From CAWGHZ01 sp963822575 (GTDB lineage: Bacteria; Pseudomonadota; Alphaproteobacteria; MPNO01; DASWLB01), in the NCBI GenBank assembly GCA_963822575.1, contig CAWGHZ010000005.1, positions 434,001 to 498,000 of the forward strand: 64,000 bases of DNA, written 5' to 3'. The notes under the pieces were generated by a model that saw nothing but the letters and a program-made list of their open reading frames with translations, was not told where the DNA came from and did no database searches. Positions within the stretch are counted from its first letter, which is position 1. Each line of letters starts with the position of its first letter. Both the position numbers and the translations under genes were made by a program. Below, one piece after another: positions 10,982 to 19,734 of this stretch.

Positions 10982-12768
10982 GCGACGCCGCCCGCCCGCG
11001 TGCCTTCGCGACATTCCGCCGCCTGCTGGGCGAGGTGCGCGGCTATGGCTGGCACGTCGCGGCGATCGTCGCGCTGCAGCTTCTTGCCACGCCGCTCGCG
11101 CTGCTGAACCCGCTGCCGCTGCGCATCGCCGTCGACTCGGTGATCGGCGACCGCCCGCTGCCCGACTTCGTCGCGCCGTTCGTGCCTGGCTGGGTGGCCG
11201 CGTCGGACACGGCGATCCTGATTTTCTCCGCCGCGCTGCTGCTGGTCGTGATGCTGGCGACCTACGGGCAGGGCGTCGGCATCTGGGTGCTGCAGACCTG
11301 GACCGGCGAGTCGGTGGTGCAGCGGTTCCGGGCGAAGCTGTTCGACCGGCTGCAATACGCCGCGCTCGACTATCACGACCGTAAGGGTACGGCGGATTCG
11401 CTCTACCGCGTGCAGTACGACGCGGTCGCGCCGCAGGGCGCCATCGTCAACGGCGTCATTCCGCTGGTCTCCAGCCTGTTCGTCATTTTCGGCATGATCG
11501 CGGTGACGGCGACGATCGACTGGCGGCTCGCTTTGATCGCGCTCGCGATCTGCCCGGCACTGTTCCTGCTGACCACGGCGTTCGGCCGGTCGCTCCGCGA
11601 GTCCTGGCTCAAGCTCAAGACCGAGGAATCGAACGCGATGGGCGTCGCGCAGGAAGTTCTGGGCGCCATCCGCGTGGTCAAGGCGTTCGGCCGCGAGCCG
11701 AGCGAGAACGAGCGATTCGTGCGCCATCTCGGCCTCGCCGTGCGCGAATACATGCGCCTCGCGCGCATGCACGGTGCGTTCGACCTGTCGGTCGGCATGG
11801 TGATCGGCGTCGGCACCGCTGCGATCCTGGTGATCGGCGTGGGCAGTGTGAAGTCGGGCGCGATGACGCTCGGCGAGCTGCTGCTGGTCATGGGTTACGT
11901 CGCGCAGATCTACCGCCCGCTCGAGACCATCTCGAAGAAGCTGACCGATCTGCAGGCCTCGATCGCCTGTGCCGAGCGCGCCTTCGCCCTCCTGGACGAC
12001 GCGCCGTCCGTCGCCGAGCGCGCGGATGCAAGGCCGCTGGCGCGCGCGCGCGGCGAAATCGAATTCGACCGGGTGAGCTTCGGCTACGGCGCGACGCCGG
12101 TGCTGCGCGAGGTCACGTTCCGCGCACCGGCCGGCGCCAAGATCGGCGTGTTCGGGGCTTCGGGCGCGGGCAAGTCGACGCTGGTCGCGCTGCTCAACCG
12201 GTTCTACGACCCCACGGCCGGGCGTATCCTGGTGGACGGGGTGGACTCGCGCGACTGGCGGATCGCGGATTTGCGCCACCAGTTCGCGCTTGTGCCGCAG
12301 GACACGGTGCTGTTCTCCACCACCATCGGCGAGAACATCCTGTACGGAAGGCCCGACGCCACCGAGGACGAGGTAATCGCGGCGGCGCGGGGGGCTAACG
12401 TGCACGATTTCATCGCCGCCCTGCCGGAAGGCTATGGCACGCCCGTGGGTGAGCGCGGCCTCAGGCTATCCGGCGGGCAGCGCCAGCGCATCGCGCTGGC
12501 CCGCGCGTTCCTCAAGGACGCGCCGATCCTGGTCCTCGACGAGCCGACCAGCGCCGTCGATCCGCGCTCCGAGGCCGCGATCCTCGACGCGCTCGACCGG
12601 CTGATGCGCGGGCGGACCAGCTTCATCATCGCCCATCGCGACACGATGCTGGCCGGCTGCGATTTGTGGGTGCAGATCGCCGACGGGCGCATCGTCGCGA
12701 CGGGGCGCGGCAACGCGCCGGTCGGCGGGCGCGAGCTTCTGGCCGCCGTCGGCGGCCGCGCCTCGTGA
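10978..12768 (+). CDS. ABC exporter, fused membrane and ATPase domains
   Basis: A 596-residue half-transporter of the type IV (exporter) fold. The first 320 residues hold about six membrane helices; the ATPase domain follows with Walker A GASGAGKST, Q-loop VPQD, signature LSGGQRQR, Walker B ILVLDEP and the switch histidine in IIAHRD. It would act as a homodimer in the inner membrane. It overlaps the upstream fusion gene by four bases and the downstream glycosyltransferase gene by four, so the three are translationally coupled. Context suggests export of a glycolipid or oligosaccharide made by the flanking enzymes, in the manner of MsbA-like or cyclic-glucan exporters; the cargo is inference. 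Confidence 0.92.
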   Translation: MSDAARPRAFATFRRLLGEVRGYGWHVAAIVALQLLATPLALLNPLPLRIAVDSVIGDRPLPDFVAPFVPGWVAASDTAILIFSAALLLVVMLATYGQGVGIWVLQTWTGESVVQRFRAKLFDRLQYAALDYHDRKGTADSLYRVQYDAVAPQGAIVNGVIPLVSSLFVIFGMIAVTATIDWRLALIALAICPALFLLTTAFGRSLRESWLKLKTEESNAMGVAQEVLGAIRVVKAFGREPSENERFVRHLGLAVREYMRLARMHGAFDLSVGMVIGVGTAAILVIGVGSVKSGAMTLGELLLVMGYVAQIYRPLETISKKLTDLQASIACAERAFALLDDAPSVAERADARPLARARGEIEFDRVSFGYGATPVLREVTFRAPAGAKIGVFGASGAGKSTLVALLNRFYDPTAGRILVDGVDSRDWRIADLRHQFALVPQDTVLFSTTIGENILYGRPDATEDEVIAAARGANVHDFIAALPEGYGTPVGERGLRLSGGQRQRIALARAFLKDAPILVLDEPTSAVDPRSEAAILDALDRLMRGRTSFIIAHRDTMLAGCDLWVQIADGRIVATGRGNAPVGGRELLAAVGGRAS

Positions 12769-13925
12769 GCGGCGGCCCGCGCGTCATCGTCACCGGCATG
12801 ATCGCCCAGTTCCCGCTGGGCGGCGTCGCGTGGGACTATGTGCAATATGTCGCGGGCCTCGCGGCGATGGGCTGCGACGTCTATTACATCGAGGACACGC
12901 GGGTCTATCCCTACGACCCGGTCGCGCGCGGGTTCAGCCGCGATTGCAGCTATAACGTGGCCTTCCTCGACCGCGTGCTCCGCCGGTTCGGGATCGAGGA
13001 CCGCTGGGCCTACTACTCGCCGGACGATCACGTGTGGCACGGCATGCCGGACCGGCGCCGGAACGAGGTGATCGCGACCGCCGACCTGCTGCTCAACGTA
13101 TCGGGCCTGCTTTACGAGCCGGAGAAGTACCGGTCGGTGGGCCGCCTCGCCTACATCGATTCCGATCCAGTGTTCACTCAGGTCAGGCTCGCGCAGGGCG
13201 AGGCGAAAATCGCGCGGCTGGTCGCGGCGCACGACGTGCTGTTCAGCTTCGGCGAGACTCTGCCGGGCGCGACGCCGGCGACCGGCCATCGCTGGCTTCC
13301 GACACGCCAACCGATTGTGCTGGACGCATGGCGGCCCGACGAGAACGCGCACCGCGACGTGTTCACCACGGTGATGAGCTGGGTGACCACCAAGCCGCTG
13401 GTCCATGACGGATGCAGCTTCGGCCAGAAGGACGTGTCGTTCGAGCGATATATCGATTTGCCGGCGCGCATCGCGCCCAGTGAAATCGAGCTCGCGCTGA
13501 GCGCGGGGGAGACGAAGGCCTCGCCCGAGGCCGGGCTGCGCGACCGGGGCTGGCGCGTCGTCAGCCCCGACGCGGTGTGCCCCGACCTCGATTCCTATCG
13601 CCGCTACGTGCAGACCTCGAAGGGCGAATGGAGCGTCGCCAAGCACGGCTACGTCGCCGGCCGCTGCGGCTGGTTCAGCTGCCGGTCGGCTTGCTACCTC
13701 GCCGCCGGCCGACCGGTGGTGGTGGAGGATACGGGCTTCCGCGACGTGCTGCCCGCCGGGCGGGGACTCCTTGCCTTCTCCGATCCCGAGGGGGCGGTCG
13801 CGGCGATCCGGGCGGTCGAGGCCGATTACGACTCCCATGCGCGGGCGGCGCGCGAGATCGCCGCCGAGTATTTCGACGCGCGGAAGGTGCTGTCGAGCCT
13901 CGTCGAGCGCGCGCTGGCCGGCTGA
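12765..13925 (+). CDS. Glycosyltransferase-like protein (GT-B fold suspected)
   Basis: A 386-residue protein starting at a GTG that overlaps the exporter stop (GTGA), which shows tight coupling. The N-terminus (VIVTGMIAQFPLGGVAWDY) resembles the glycine-rich first strand-loop of GT-B enzymes, and the C-terminal part has AGRPVVVEDTGF followed by a region like the DPEGAVAAI segment of GT4 enzymes. No clear EX7E motif is seen, so the enzyme may be a divergent or unusual transferase. It most likely adds a sugar to the product handled by the neighbouring fusion protein and exporter. Confidence 0.7.
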   Translation: MSGGPRVIVTGMIAQFPLGGVAWDYVQYVAGLAAMGCDVYYIEDTRVYPYDPVARGFSRDCSYNVAFLDRVLRRFGIEDRWAYYSPDDHVWHGMPDRRRNEVIATADLLLNVSGLLYEPEKYRSVGRLAYIDSDPVFTQVRLAQGEAKIARLVAAHDVLFSFGETLPGATPATGHRWLPTRQPIVLDAWRPDENAHRDVFTTVMSWVTTKPLVHDGCSFGQKDVSFERYIDLPARIAPSEIELALSAGETKASPEAGLRDRGWRVVSPDAVCPDLDSYRRYVQTSKGEWSVAKHGYVAGRCGWFSCRSACYLAAGRPVVVEDTGFRDVLPAGRGLLAFSDPEGAVAAIRAVEADYDSHARAAREIAAEYFDARKVLSSLVERALAG

Positions 13926-13931
13926 CGCCGC

Positions 13932-14690
13932 CTACTTCCTGAGGCGCGCCTTCATGGCGGCCAGGAACTCGCCGAAGGCGGGTTCGCCCATCGACCACAC
14001 CTGGGCGACGAATTCGTGTGCGGCGGCGGCATTGCGGTCCTGCGTGGCGGCAGAGAGGGCGAGCGTCGCCTTCGCCGCGACGACAAGATCGCGCGGCACC
14101 TTGGCGCAGCCTTTGGCGAACGCCATTGCTTCTTCCAACAGCGTGTCATCGGGGACGCAGCGCAGCGCGAGCCCCGCGCGCTCGGCCGCCGTGCCGTCGA
14201 GGATTTCGCCGAACACGAGCATCGCCATCGCCTTCTGCCAACCGACGGCGCGGTGGAGCATCCAGCTATGCCCGCCGCCCGGGTGCAGCGCGAGGTTGAG
14301 AAATCGGCAGTCGAACCGAGCGGAAGCGCCCGCGATGCGCACGTCGCAGGCAAGCGCAAGGTTGATGCCGGCCCCCACCGCCGGGCCATTCACCGCGGCG
14401 ACGGTGGGCAACTTGCACGCGGCGACGCGCAGGAACCCGGTGTAGATCGCCTGCAGCGTCGCCGTGTCGCCGCCGCGCGCAGCCTCGAGGTCGGCGAGGT
14501 CGCCGCCGGCGGAGAAGGCGGGCGATGCGCCGGTGATGACGATCGCCTTCACCGCGGGATCGGCCTCGAACCGGTCGATCAGCCCCGCGAGCTCGGCCGA
14601 GAGCGCCGTCGAGATGATGTTCCTGCGCTTCGGGTCGTTGAGCGTGACCAGCGCAACTCCGGAATCAATCGTGGTGGTGACGAGGGCCAT
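13932..14690 (-). CDS. Enoyl-CoA hydratase/isomerase family protein
   Basis: A 252-residue crotonase-fold protein. The oxyanion-hole segments are clear: ASPAFSAGGDL near residue 57 and NGPAVGAGINLALACDVRIA near residue 100. The position of the usual first catalytic glutamate, just before the PGGG turn in LNLALHPGGG, holds no Glu, so hydratase chemistry is doubtful; the protein may catalyse another crotonase reaction such as isomerisation or thioester hydrolysis. The ATG at 14690 is chosen for GGAGAG seven bases upstream; longer upstream in-frame extensions lack support. It is convergent with the polysaccharide cassette and seems to stand alone. Confidence 0.85.
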   Translation of the reverse strand: MALVTTTIDSGVALVTLNDPKRRNIISTALSAELAGLIDRFEADPAVKAIVITGASPAFSAGGDLADLEAARGGDTATLQAIYTGFLRVAACKLPTVAAVNGPAVGAGINLALACDVRIAGASARFDCRFLNLALHPGGGHSWMLHRAVGWQKAMAMLVFGEILDGTAAERAGLALRCVPDDTLLEEAMAFAKGCAKVPRDLVVAAKATLALSAATQDRNAAAAHEFVAQVWSMGEPAFGEFLAAMKARLRK

Positions 14691-14997
14691 GCGTCTCTCC
14701 GCCTTGTCTTGGGCGGCGCAGTATAGCGGCGCCGCCGGAAATGCGCGGGAAATGAACGCATTCCTTGCGGCGGGAACTCGTGGCCCGTCGGTGCGTTGAT
14801 GCTGGCAAGTCGCTGCGTGCGATTGCTTGCGGAGACGGCGGGGTATGCCTGTCAGATTGCGCTTTTCCGGAACGGTTCCGCCCGATTTTGCCGCATTTCC
14901 CGGTCTCGCGACACGCGGCCGGGACGCCGCGGCAAGGGCGCAGGCAGGGGCGCCGGCTTCGGCACGTGGCCGACCGAAATCACGACTGGAGGTTTCC
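14691..14997. other. Intergenic region between the crotonase gene and the OmpA-like gene
   Basis: About 300 bases with no supported gene. The OmpA frame is open through part of it, but there is no ribosome binding site before the GGAGG at about 14989. A TTCCGGAACGGTTCCG inverted repeat lies near 14865-14880. It probably holds the divergent promoters of the two flanking genes; I cannot define them. Confidence 0.4.
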
Positions 14998-15876
14998 ATG
15001 CGCTATGTCTCGCAGATTGGCCGTCTCGCAGCGGTCGCGTTACCGGCGTGCCTGTTGATGGCGTGCTCGGATATGGCCGTGCCACAGTTCGAACACGAGC
15101 AGGTGACGGGTCAGAACTTCAACGCCGACCTTGCCCGCGAATACAAGGCGTTCACGGACTTCGAGGCGCACCAGATGTACGACTGGCCGAATGCCGTGCA
15201 TTTCGCCCAGAAGGGCATGCAGGTGGCCCAGGGCGAAGACGTGGCGCCTGAGGACCCGGCGAAGTGGGACATCGATGACCAGGCGAAGCTTGCCGAGCTG
15301 CAAGCGGCGCGCGAGCGGCTGATGCGCGACCTCAACTCCGACATCAAGACGCGCGCGCCGGCCGAACTCGCCCGCGCCCAGCAGCAGTACGACTGCTGGG
15401 TCGAGGAGCAGTCGGAGGAGTGGCAGTCCGCCTACATCAACGCCTGCAAGGAGGGCTTCCTCGCCGCCATCACGGCCGCGGAGGGCCGCCACGTCGTCGT
15501 GGAAACCCCCAGGCCGCCGGCCCAGCCGCGCCAGTACTTGGTGTTCTTCGCCTGGGACAAGAGCAACCTGAACGCCGACGCGCGCCGGGTGCTCGATTCC
15601 ATCGTGGGCCAGCTCCGCAACGAGCACTATCGCGGCGTGCGCATCACCGGCTACGCTGATCGGTCGGGCCCGGTGCCGTACAATCTTCGCCTGTCACAAC
15701 GGCGGGCGAACGCGGTCCAGGCCTATCTCGCCGGGCGCGGCGTGCCGCGCAGCCGGATCAACACCGTGGCCCGCGGCGAGAGCGACCCGCTGGTGCCCAC
15801 GGCGGACGGCGTGCGCGAGCCGCAAAATCGCCGCGCCGCCATCCTGATCCAGCTCATGGGTGCCGGCACAAGCTGA
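14998..15876 (+). CDS. OmpA-family peptidoglycan-binding lipoprotein
   Basis: A 292-residue outer-membrane lipoprotein. The signal peptide ends in the lipobox LLMAC (acylated Cys near residue 21). A helical, charged middle region of about 150 residues follows, then an OmpA/MotB C-terminal domain with YLVFFAWDKSNLN, ITGYADRSG, LSQRRANAV and ENRR-like PQNRRAAI, which binds diaminopimelate peptidoglycan. The ATG at 14998 has GGAGG at the right distance. The protein should tether the outer membrane to the cell wall. A strong terminator follows directly, so the gene is probably monocistronic. Confidence 0.9.
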   Translation: MRYVSQIGRLAAVALPACLLMACSDMAVPQFEHEQVTGQNFNADLAREYKAFTDFEAHQMYDWPNAVHFAQKGMQVAQGEDVAPEDPAKWDIDDQAKLAELQAARERLMRDLNSDIKTRAPAELARAQQQYDCWVEEQSEEWQSAYINACKEGFLAAITAAEGRHVVVETPRPPAQPRQYLVFFAWDKSNLNADARRVLDSIVGQLRNEHYRGVRITGYADRSGPVPYNLRLSQRRANAVQAYLAGRGVPRSRINTVARGESDPLVPTADGVREPQNRRAAILIQLMGAGTS

Positions 15877-15899
15877 GTACCGTTGCACGAAAACGGCGG

Positions 15900-15926
15900 A
15901 AAAGGGCGCTTTCGGGCGCCCTTTTT
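15900..15926 (+). terminator. Rho-independent terminator of the OmpA-like gene
   Basis: A 10-base-pair stem (AAAAGGGCGC with GCGCCCTTTT, loop of six) runs directly into a T tract, 23 bases after the stop codon. It separates the lipoprotein gene from the ECF sigma gene. Confidence 0.85.
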
Positions 15927-16029
15927 CGTCACAAGGCGTCCCATTGTCCTCACAGCACGCTCACCCCAATGTCCGCCGACCTCCTCCACTCTTAGTCCAT
16001 CGCAATCACGCGACGAAACGGAGGTCTCG

Positions 16030-16578
16030 ATGACAAGCCGCACGATGACAGGGCCGGCGAACGAGGATTCGGTCTGCACCCAGGCCGCGATCGCCCGGGC
16101 GCTGCCCACGCTTCGGCGCTTTGCCCGGTCGCTCGCGAAGGACTCCGCCGCCGCCGACGACCTGGTGCACGACTGCGTGGTGAAGGCGCTGGAAAACATG
16201 GACAAGTTCCAGCCCGGCACCAACCTCAGGGCGTGGCTGTTCACCATCCTGCGCAACTGCTTCATCTCCGGGCTGCGCCGCGACCGGCGCCGCTTCGAGG
16301 ACAGCGACGGGCCAGACTGGGCGATCCGCGGCGCGACCCCACCCGATCAGGAGAGCCGCATCCTGCTGCAGCGCGTGGGCGAGGAGATCGCCGGCCTGCC
16401 GGCCGACCAGCGCGCGGTGCTGCGCCTTGTGGTGCTGGAGAACCGGAGCTACGACGAGACGGCCCGCGCTCTGCACGTGCCGGTGGGCACGGTTCGCTCG
16501 CGCCTGTCGCGCGCGCGCCATGCGCTGCGCATGGCGACCGACGGTCGCGGAGCGCCCGAGCACCGCGCCGCGGCCTGA
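16030..16578 (+). CDS. ECF-type RNA polymerase sigma factor
   Basis: A 182-residue sigma factor with regions 2 and 4 only. Region 2 is seen in LVHDCVVKALENM and LRAWLFTILRNCFIS, and region 4 in LPADQRAVLRLVVLEN and the helix-turn-helix PVGTVRSRLSRAR. The region 4 text resembles the EcfG general-stress sigma group of alphaproteobacteria, but no NepR or PhyR gene is adjacent, so the group is uncertain. A strong GGAGG precedes the ATG at 16030. Terminators on both sides show it is transcribed alone. Confidence 0.9.
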   Translation: MTSRTMTGPANEDSVCTQAAIARALPTLRRFARSLAKDSAAADDLVHDCVVKALENMDKFQPGTNLRAWLFTILRNCFISGLRRDRRRFEDSDGPDWAIRGATPPDQESRILLQRVGEEIAGLPADQRAVLRLVVLENRSYDETARALHVPVGTVRSRLSRARHALRMATDGRGAPEHRAAA

Positions 16579-16600
16579 CCGCATCGACGTTCTACAAACG

Positions 16601-16633
16601 CCGCGCGCTCCCGTATAGGGGGCGCGCGGTTTT
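16601..16633 (+). terminator. Rho-independent terminator of the ECF sigma gene
   Basis: CCGCGCGCTCCC pairs with GGGGGCGCGCGG (one G-T pair) around a short loop and is followed by TTTTC, starting 22 bases after the stop codon. Confidence 0.8.
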
Positions 16634-16678
16634 CTTTGCGCGCTTGAAGCCCGCCCCGCCGGCCGATAGCGTCGCCCG

Positions 16679-17707
16679 ATGCGGGCGGGAACCAGGCGCA
16701 GGCTCGGGCTGGTCGGCCGGATCGTCGCGGTATCGGCGGCTGCCGGCGGTGCGTACGGATTTGCCGTCGCCCCGGGAACGATCGGGAGTCCGTTGCGCGG
16801 CGTGCTCACCGGTCTCCTGATCTCCTTATCGCTATCCTCTTTCGAGCTGTTCTACGCCAACCGACCGATCGGCGCGCCGCTGCGCCGGCTCAGCTTCACC
16901 CGGCTGATCGCGGTCAAGTCGATGACCTACTTGGTGCTGATCGTTGCCGCTCAGGAAATCGCCGCGCTGGCGGCACCGTCTGCGGGCGGCGGGCCGAAAC
17001 TCGACGCGAACCTCGGCTGGTCGACCCTGTTTTCCCTTATGTTCGCCGCGGTTGCGACCACCGTGATCCAGATCGACCGCATGCTGGGCCAGGGCGAGCT
17101 GGCGCGGTTCCTGCGTGGCCGCTATCACCGGCCGCGCGGCGAGACCCGCATCTTCCTGTTTCTCGACCTCGTCGGCTCCACCGCGCTGGCCGAGCGGCTG
17201 GGCGGCGAGCGGTTTCTTGCGCTGCTGAACGAGGCCTATGACGACATCACCGATCCCGTGCTCGAACATGGCGGCGAGATCCACAAATATGTCGGCGACG
17301 AGATGATCGTGACCTGGACGCCGGACCGTGGACTTCCCGAGGCACGATGCGTGGCGTGCGTTTTCGCCATCGAGGACGCGCTGGCCGGCCACGCTCAGCG
17401 CTACCGCGAGCGCTATGGCGCAGTACCGGCCTTCCGCTACGCGCTGCACCTGGGCGAGGTGGTGTCGGGCGAGCTCGGCAATTTCAAGCGGGAGATCGCC
17501 TATATCGGCGACGCGATGAACACCGCCGCGCGTATCGTCGATGCCTGCCGGGCCTCCGACCGCGCCCGCATCGCCTCGACCGCGCTGGTCGAGCGGCTGA
17601 CGCTGCCGAAGGGCGTGGCGGCGACGCCGTTGGGCCCGGTCGCCCTGCGCGGCAAGGAAGCGCCGCTCGTCCTCGTCGCCCTCGACCGGGCGGGAACGAG
17701 CGGTTAG
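16679..17707 (+). CDS. Membrane-anchored class III adenylate/guanylate cyclase
   Basis: A 342-residue protein. Hydrophobic stretches in the first 150 residues predict about four membrane helices. The catalytic domain follows: the first metal-binding Asp lies in FLFLDLVGSTALAERLG, the second in KYVGDEMIVTW, and the transition-state Asn/Arg pair in IGDAMNTAARI. It should make a cyclic nucleotide (cAMP most likely) in the cytoplasm as a dimer. The organisation resembles the rhizobial membrane cyclases. It lies 33 bases before the next gene but probably forms its own unit; no regulatory domain other than the membrane part is seen. Confidence 0.88.
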   Translation: MRAGTRRRLGLVGRIVAVSAAAGGAYGFAVAPGTIGSPLRGVLTGLLISLSLSSFELFYANRPIGAPLRRLSFTRLIAVKSMTYLVLIVAAQEIAALAAPSAGGGPKLDANLGWSTLFSLMFAAVATTVIQIDRMLGQGELARFLRGRYHRPRGETRIFLFLDLVGSTALAERLGGERFLALLNEAYDDITDPVLEHGGEIHKYVGDEMIVTWTPDRGLPEARCVACVFAIEDALAGHAQRYRERYGAVPAFRYALHLGEVVSGELGNFKREIAYIGDAMNTAARIVDACRASDRARIASTALVERLTLPKGVAATPLGPVALRGKEAPLVLVALDRAGTSG

Positions 17708-17740
17708 CATCGCCGTCTCATCAAGAATACCGGAGGCGCC

Positions 17741-18607
17741 ATGAACGTCGCAGCTGGGCGACTGCGCGAGCTGATCGCGGGACCGGACCTTCTGGTCTGC
17801 CCGGTGATCCATGACGGGCTGACGGCGAAGCTCGCCCGCGAGGCGGGATTTCCGGTCGCGCTGATGGGCGGGTTCGGCGTCGCCGGCAGCGTGTACGGGC
17901 TGCCCGACGTGGGGCTGATCGGGTTTCACGAGATGGTCGAGCAGCTGCACCGCCTGACCGGCGCGGTGCCGGGCTTCCCCGTCGTCGCCGACGGCGACAC
18001 GGGCTACGGCAACGCGATGAACGTGCGCCGCACCGTGTTCGAGTATGCCCGCGCCGGCGCCGCCTGTGTGCTGATCGAGGACCAGCAATGGCCAAAGAAG
18101 TGCGGGCATATCGGCGGGCCGCGCCAGGTGATTCCGCGCGACGAGGCGCGCATGAAGATCCGCGCCGCGGTCGAGGCGGCGCGCGAGGCCGATATCCTGG
18201 TGCTAGCACGCACCGACGCACGCGGCGGGCTCGGGCTCGACGAGGCGCTGGCGCGCGGGCGCGACTTCGCGGCCGAAGGCGCGGACATCGTGTTCCTGGA
18301 GGCCTTGCAGTCGAAGGAGGAGCTCCAGGCCTATGCCGACGCGCTCAAGGATCGGGCGCCTTGGGCCAACATGATGCCGAAGACGCCGCTCGTCTCGCGC
18401 GACGAGCTGAAGCGCATGGGCTTCAAGTTCGTCACCTACAACACGGCGCTCGCCACCATGATCCAGGCGGTGAAGGACTCGTTCGCCGCGCTGGCGCGCG
18501 ACGACATGGCGCACGCGCCGCCGATGGCCCCGTTCGAGGAACTGCAGCGCGTCGTCGGGCTGCCCGACTACCAGGCGCTCGAAGTGCGCTACGCGACGGA
18601 GAAATAG
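17741..18607 (+). CDS. Isocitrate lyase / PEP mutase family protein
   Basis: A 288-residue TIM-barrel enzyme of the PEP mutase/isocitrate lyase superfamily. It has the Mg-binding VVADGDTGYGN, EDQQWPKKCGH with the family's KKCGH catalytic cysteine loop, and LARTDARG. Members cleave or rearrange C-C or C-P bonds next to a carboxylate, for example methylisocitrate lyase, oxaloacetate decarboxylase or carboxyphosphonoenolpyruvate mutase. The cysteine loop favours a lyase reaction. GGAGG lies seven bases before the ATG. It is the first gene of an apparent operon with two M24-fold genes and an amidohydrolase gene (gaps of 1, 10 and 49 bases). Confidence 0.9.
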   Translation: MNVAAGRLRELIAGPDLLVCPVIHDGLTAKLAREAGFPVALMGGFGVAGSVYGLPDVGLIGFHEMVEQLHRLTGAVPGFPVVADGDTGYGNAMNVRRTVFEYARAGAACVLIEDQQWPKKCGHIGGPRQVIPRDEARMKIRAAVEAAREADILVLARTDARGGLGLDEALARGRDFAAEGADIVFLEALQSKEELQAYADALKDRAPWANMMPKTPLVSRDELKRMGFKFVTYNTALATMIQAVKDSFAALARDDMAHAPPMAPFEELQRVVGLPDYQALEVRYATEK

Positions 18608-18608
18608 G

Positions 18609-19724
18609 ATGACGGACGCGCACAAGCTGAAAGCGGTCACCGAGGCGCTGGCGAGCGAAGGGCTCGACGCGCTGGTGGCGCTGACCACGAGCTTCCACAG
18701 CTTTCTCGAGCCGGATGCGGTGCTGCTGCTATCCGGCTTCAAGCCGATGGGCGAAAGCGCGGTGTGCCTGCACCGCGACGGGCGACAGGCGCTGGTGGTG
18801 TCGCCCGCGTGGGACGAGGCACGGGCGCGCGAGCGGTCGGGCTTCGAGACCGTGATCGCTTCCGACGATCCGGCCGACGCGATCGGGCGGCTGATGGCCG
18901 ACTGGGGCGTGAAACCGGGCAAGGCCGGCGTCTCGGGCCTCGACAGCGTGCCGATCGCGCTCGCGAACCGGATCGAGGCCGGGATCGGCACGGGGCCGGC
19001 GCTCGACGACCTCGTCCTCAACCTTGCCAGGCGCAAGAACGCCACCGAGATCGCGTACGCCCGCACCGCGGCCTCGGTAGCGGAGAAAGGATACGCCAGG
19101 CTCTTGGAGCTCGCCAGGCCGGGCATGCACGAGTTCGAGCTGGCGGGCGAGCTCTACTGCTACATGCGGTCGCTCGGCTCGGACGACAATTTCCTGCTGA
19201 TGAGCGCGTCGCAGCACAACCCGGCGGTGCGCGCGCCGAGCCGGCGCATCCTCGACACGGGCGACATCATTTTGGCCGAGATCACGCCCTCGTGGCGCGG
19301 CCAGTTCGCCCAGATCTGCCGCTCCGTCTCGGTCGGCAAGCCGTCGGCCGTGCTGGAGGAGAAGTACGACATATTGTGCCGCGCGATGCGGGTCGGCATG
19401 AAGGCCGCCGTGCCAGGCGCGAAGGTCTCGGACGTCGCGCGCGCGATGGACGGGGTGCTTGCCCAGGCGGGCTATGGCGATTACTGCCGGCCGCCCTTCA
19501 TGCGGGTGCGCGGCCACGGGCTGGGGCGCCTGTCGAGCCTGCCGGGCGACATCACGGTCGACAACCACACGGTGCTGGAGGAGGACATGGTCTTCGTCAT
19601 GCACCCCAACCAGTACCTGCCCGAGACGGGCTACCTGATGTGCGGCGAGCCGGTGCGCATCACGCCGGACGGCGCCGAGGCGCTGTCGTCCGAGATGGCG
19701 ACGCTCGCCAGCGTGCCGGCGTAA
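18609..19724 (+). CDS. M24-family (Xaa-Pro peptidase/creatinase fold) protein, degenerate metal site
   Basis: A 371-residue pita-bread-fold protein with an N-terminal creatinase-like domain and a C-terminal M24 domain. The usual five metal ligands (D, D, H, E, E) are not all kept: the first Asp region reads GDIILAEITP, the second reads FAQICRS, the His is kept in RVRGHGLGR, and the Glu of the MVFxxEP motif is replaced in MVFVMHPNQY. It is therefore unlikely to be a metallopeptidase and may be a metal-free hydrolase like creatinase or a lyase. It directly follows the isocitrate lyase family gene (one base between) and precedes a second M24 homologue. Confidence 0.82.
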   Translation: MTDAHKLKAVTEALASEGLDALVALTTSFHSFLEPDAVLLLSGFKPMGESAVCLHRDGRQALVVSPAWDEARARERSGFETVIASDDPADAIGRLMADWGVKPGKAGVSGLDSVPIALANRIEAGIGTGPALDDLVLNLARRKNATEIAYARTAASVAEKGYARLLELARPGMHEFELAGELYCYMRSLGSDDNFLLMSASQHNPAVRAPSRRILDTGDIILAEITPSWRGQFAQICRSVSVGKPSAVLEEKYDILCRAMRVGMKAAVPGAKVSDVARAMDGVLAQAGYGDYCRPPFMRVRGHGLGRLSSLPGDITVDNHTVLEEDMVFVMHPNQYLPETGYLMCGEPVRITPDGAEALSSEMATLASVPA

Positions 19725-19734
19725 GGGCGGGCCG

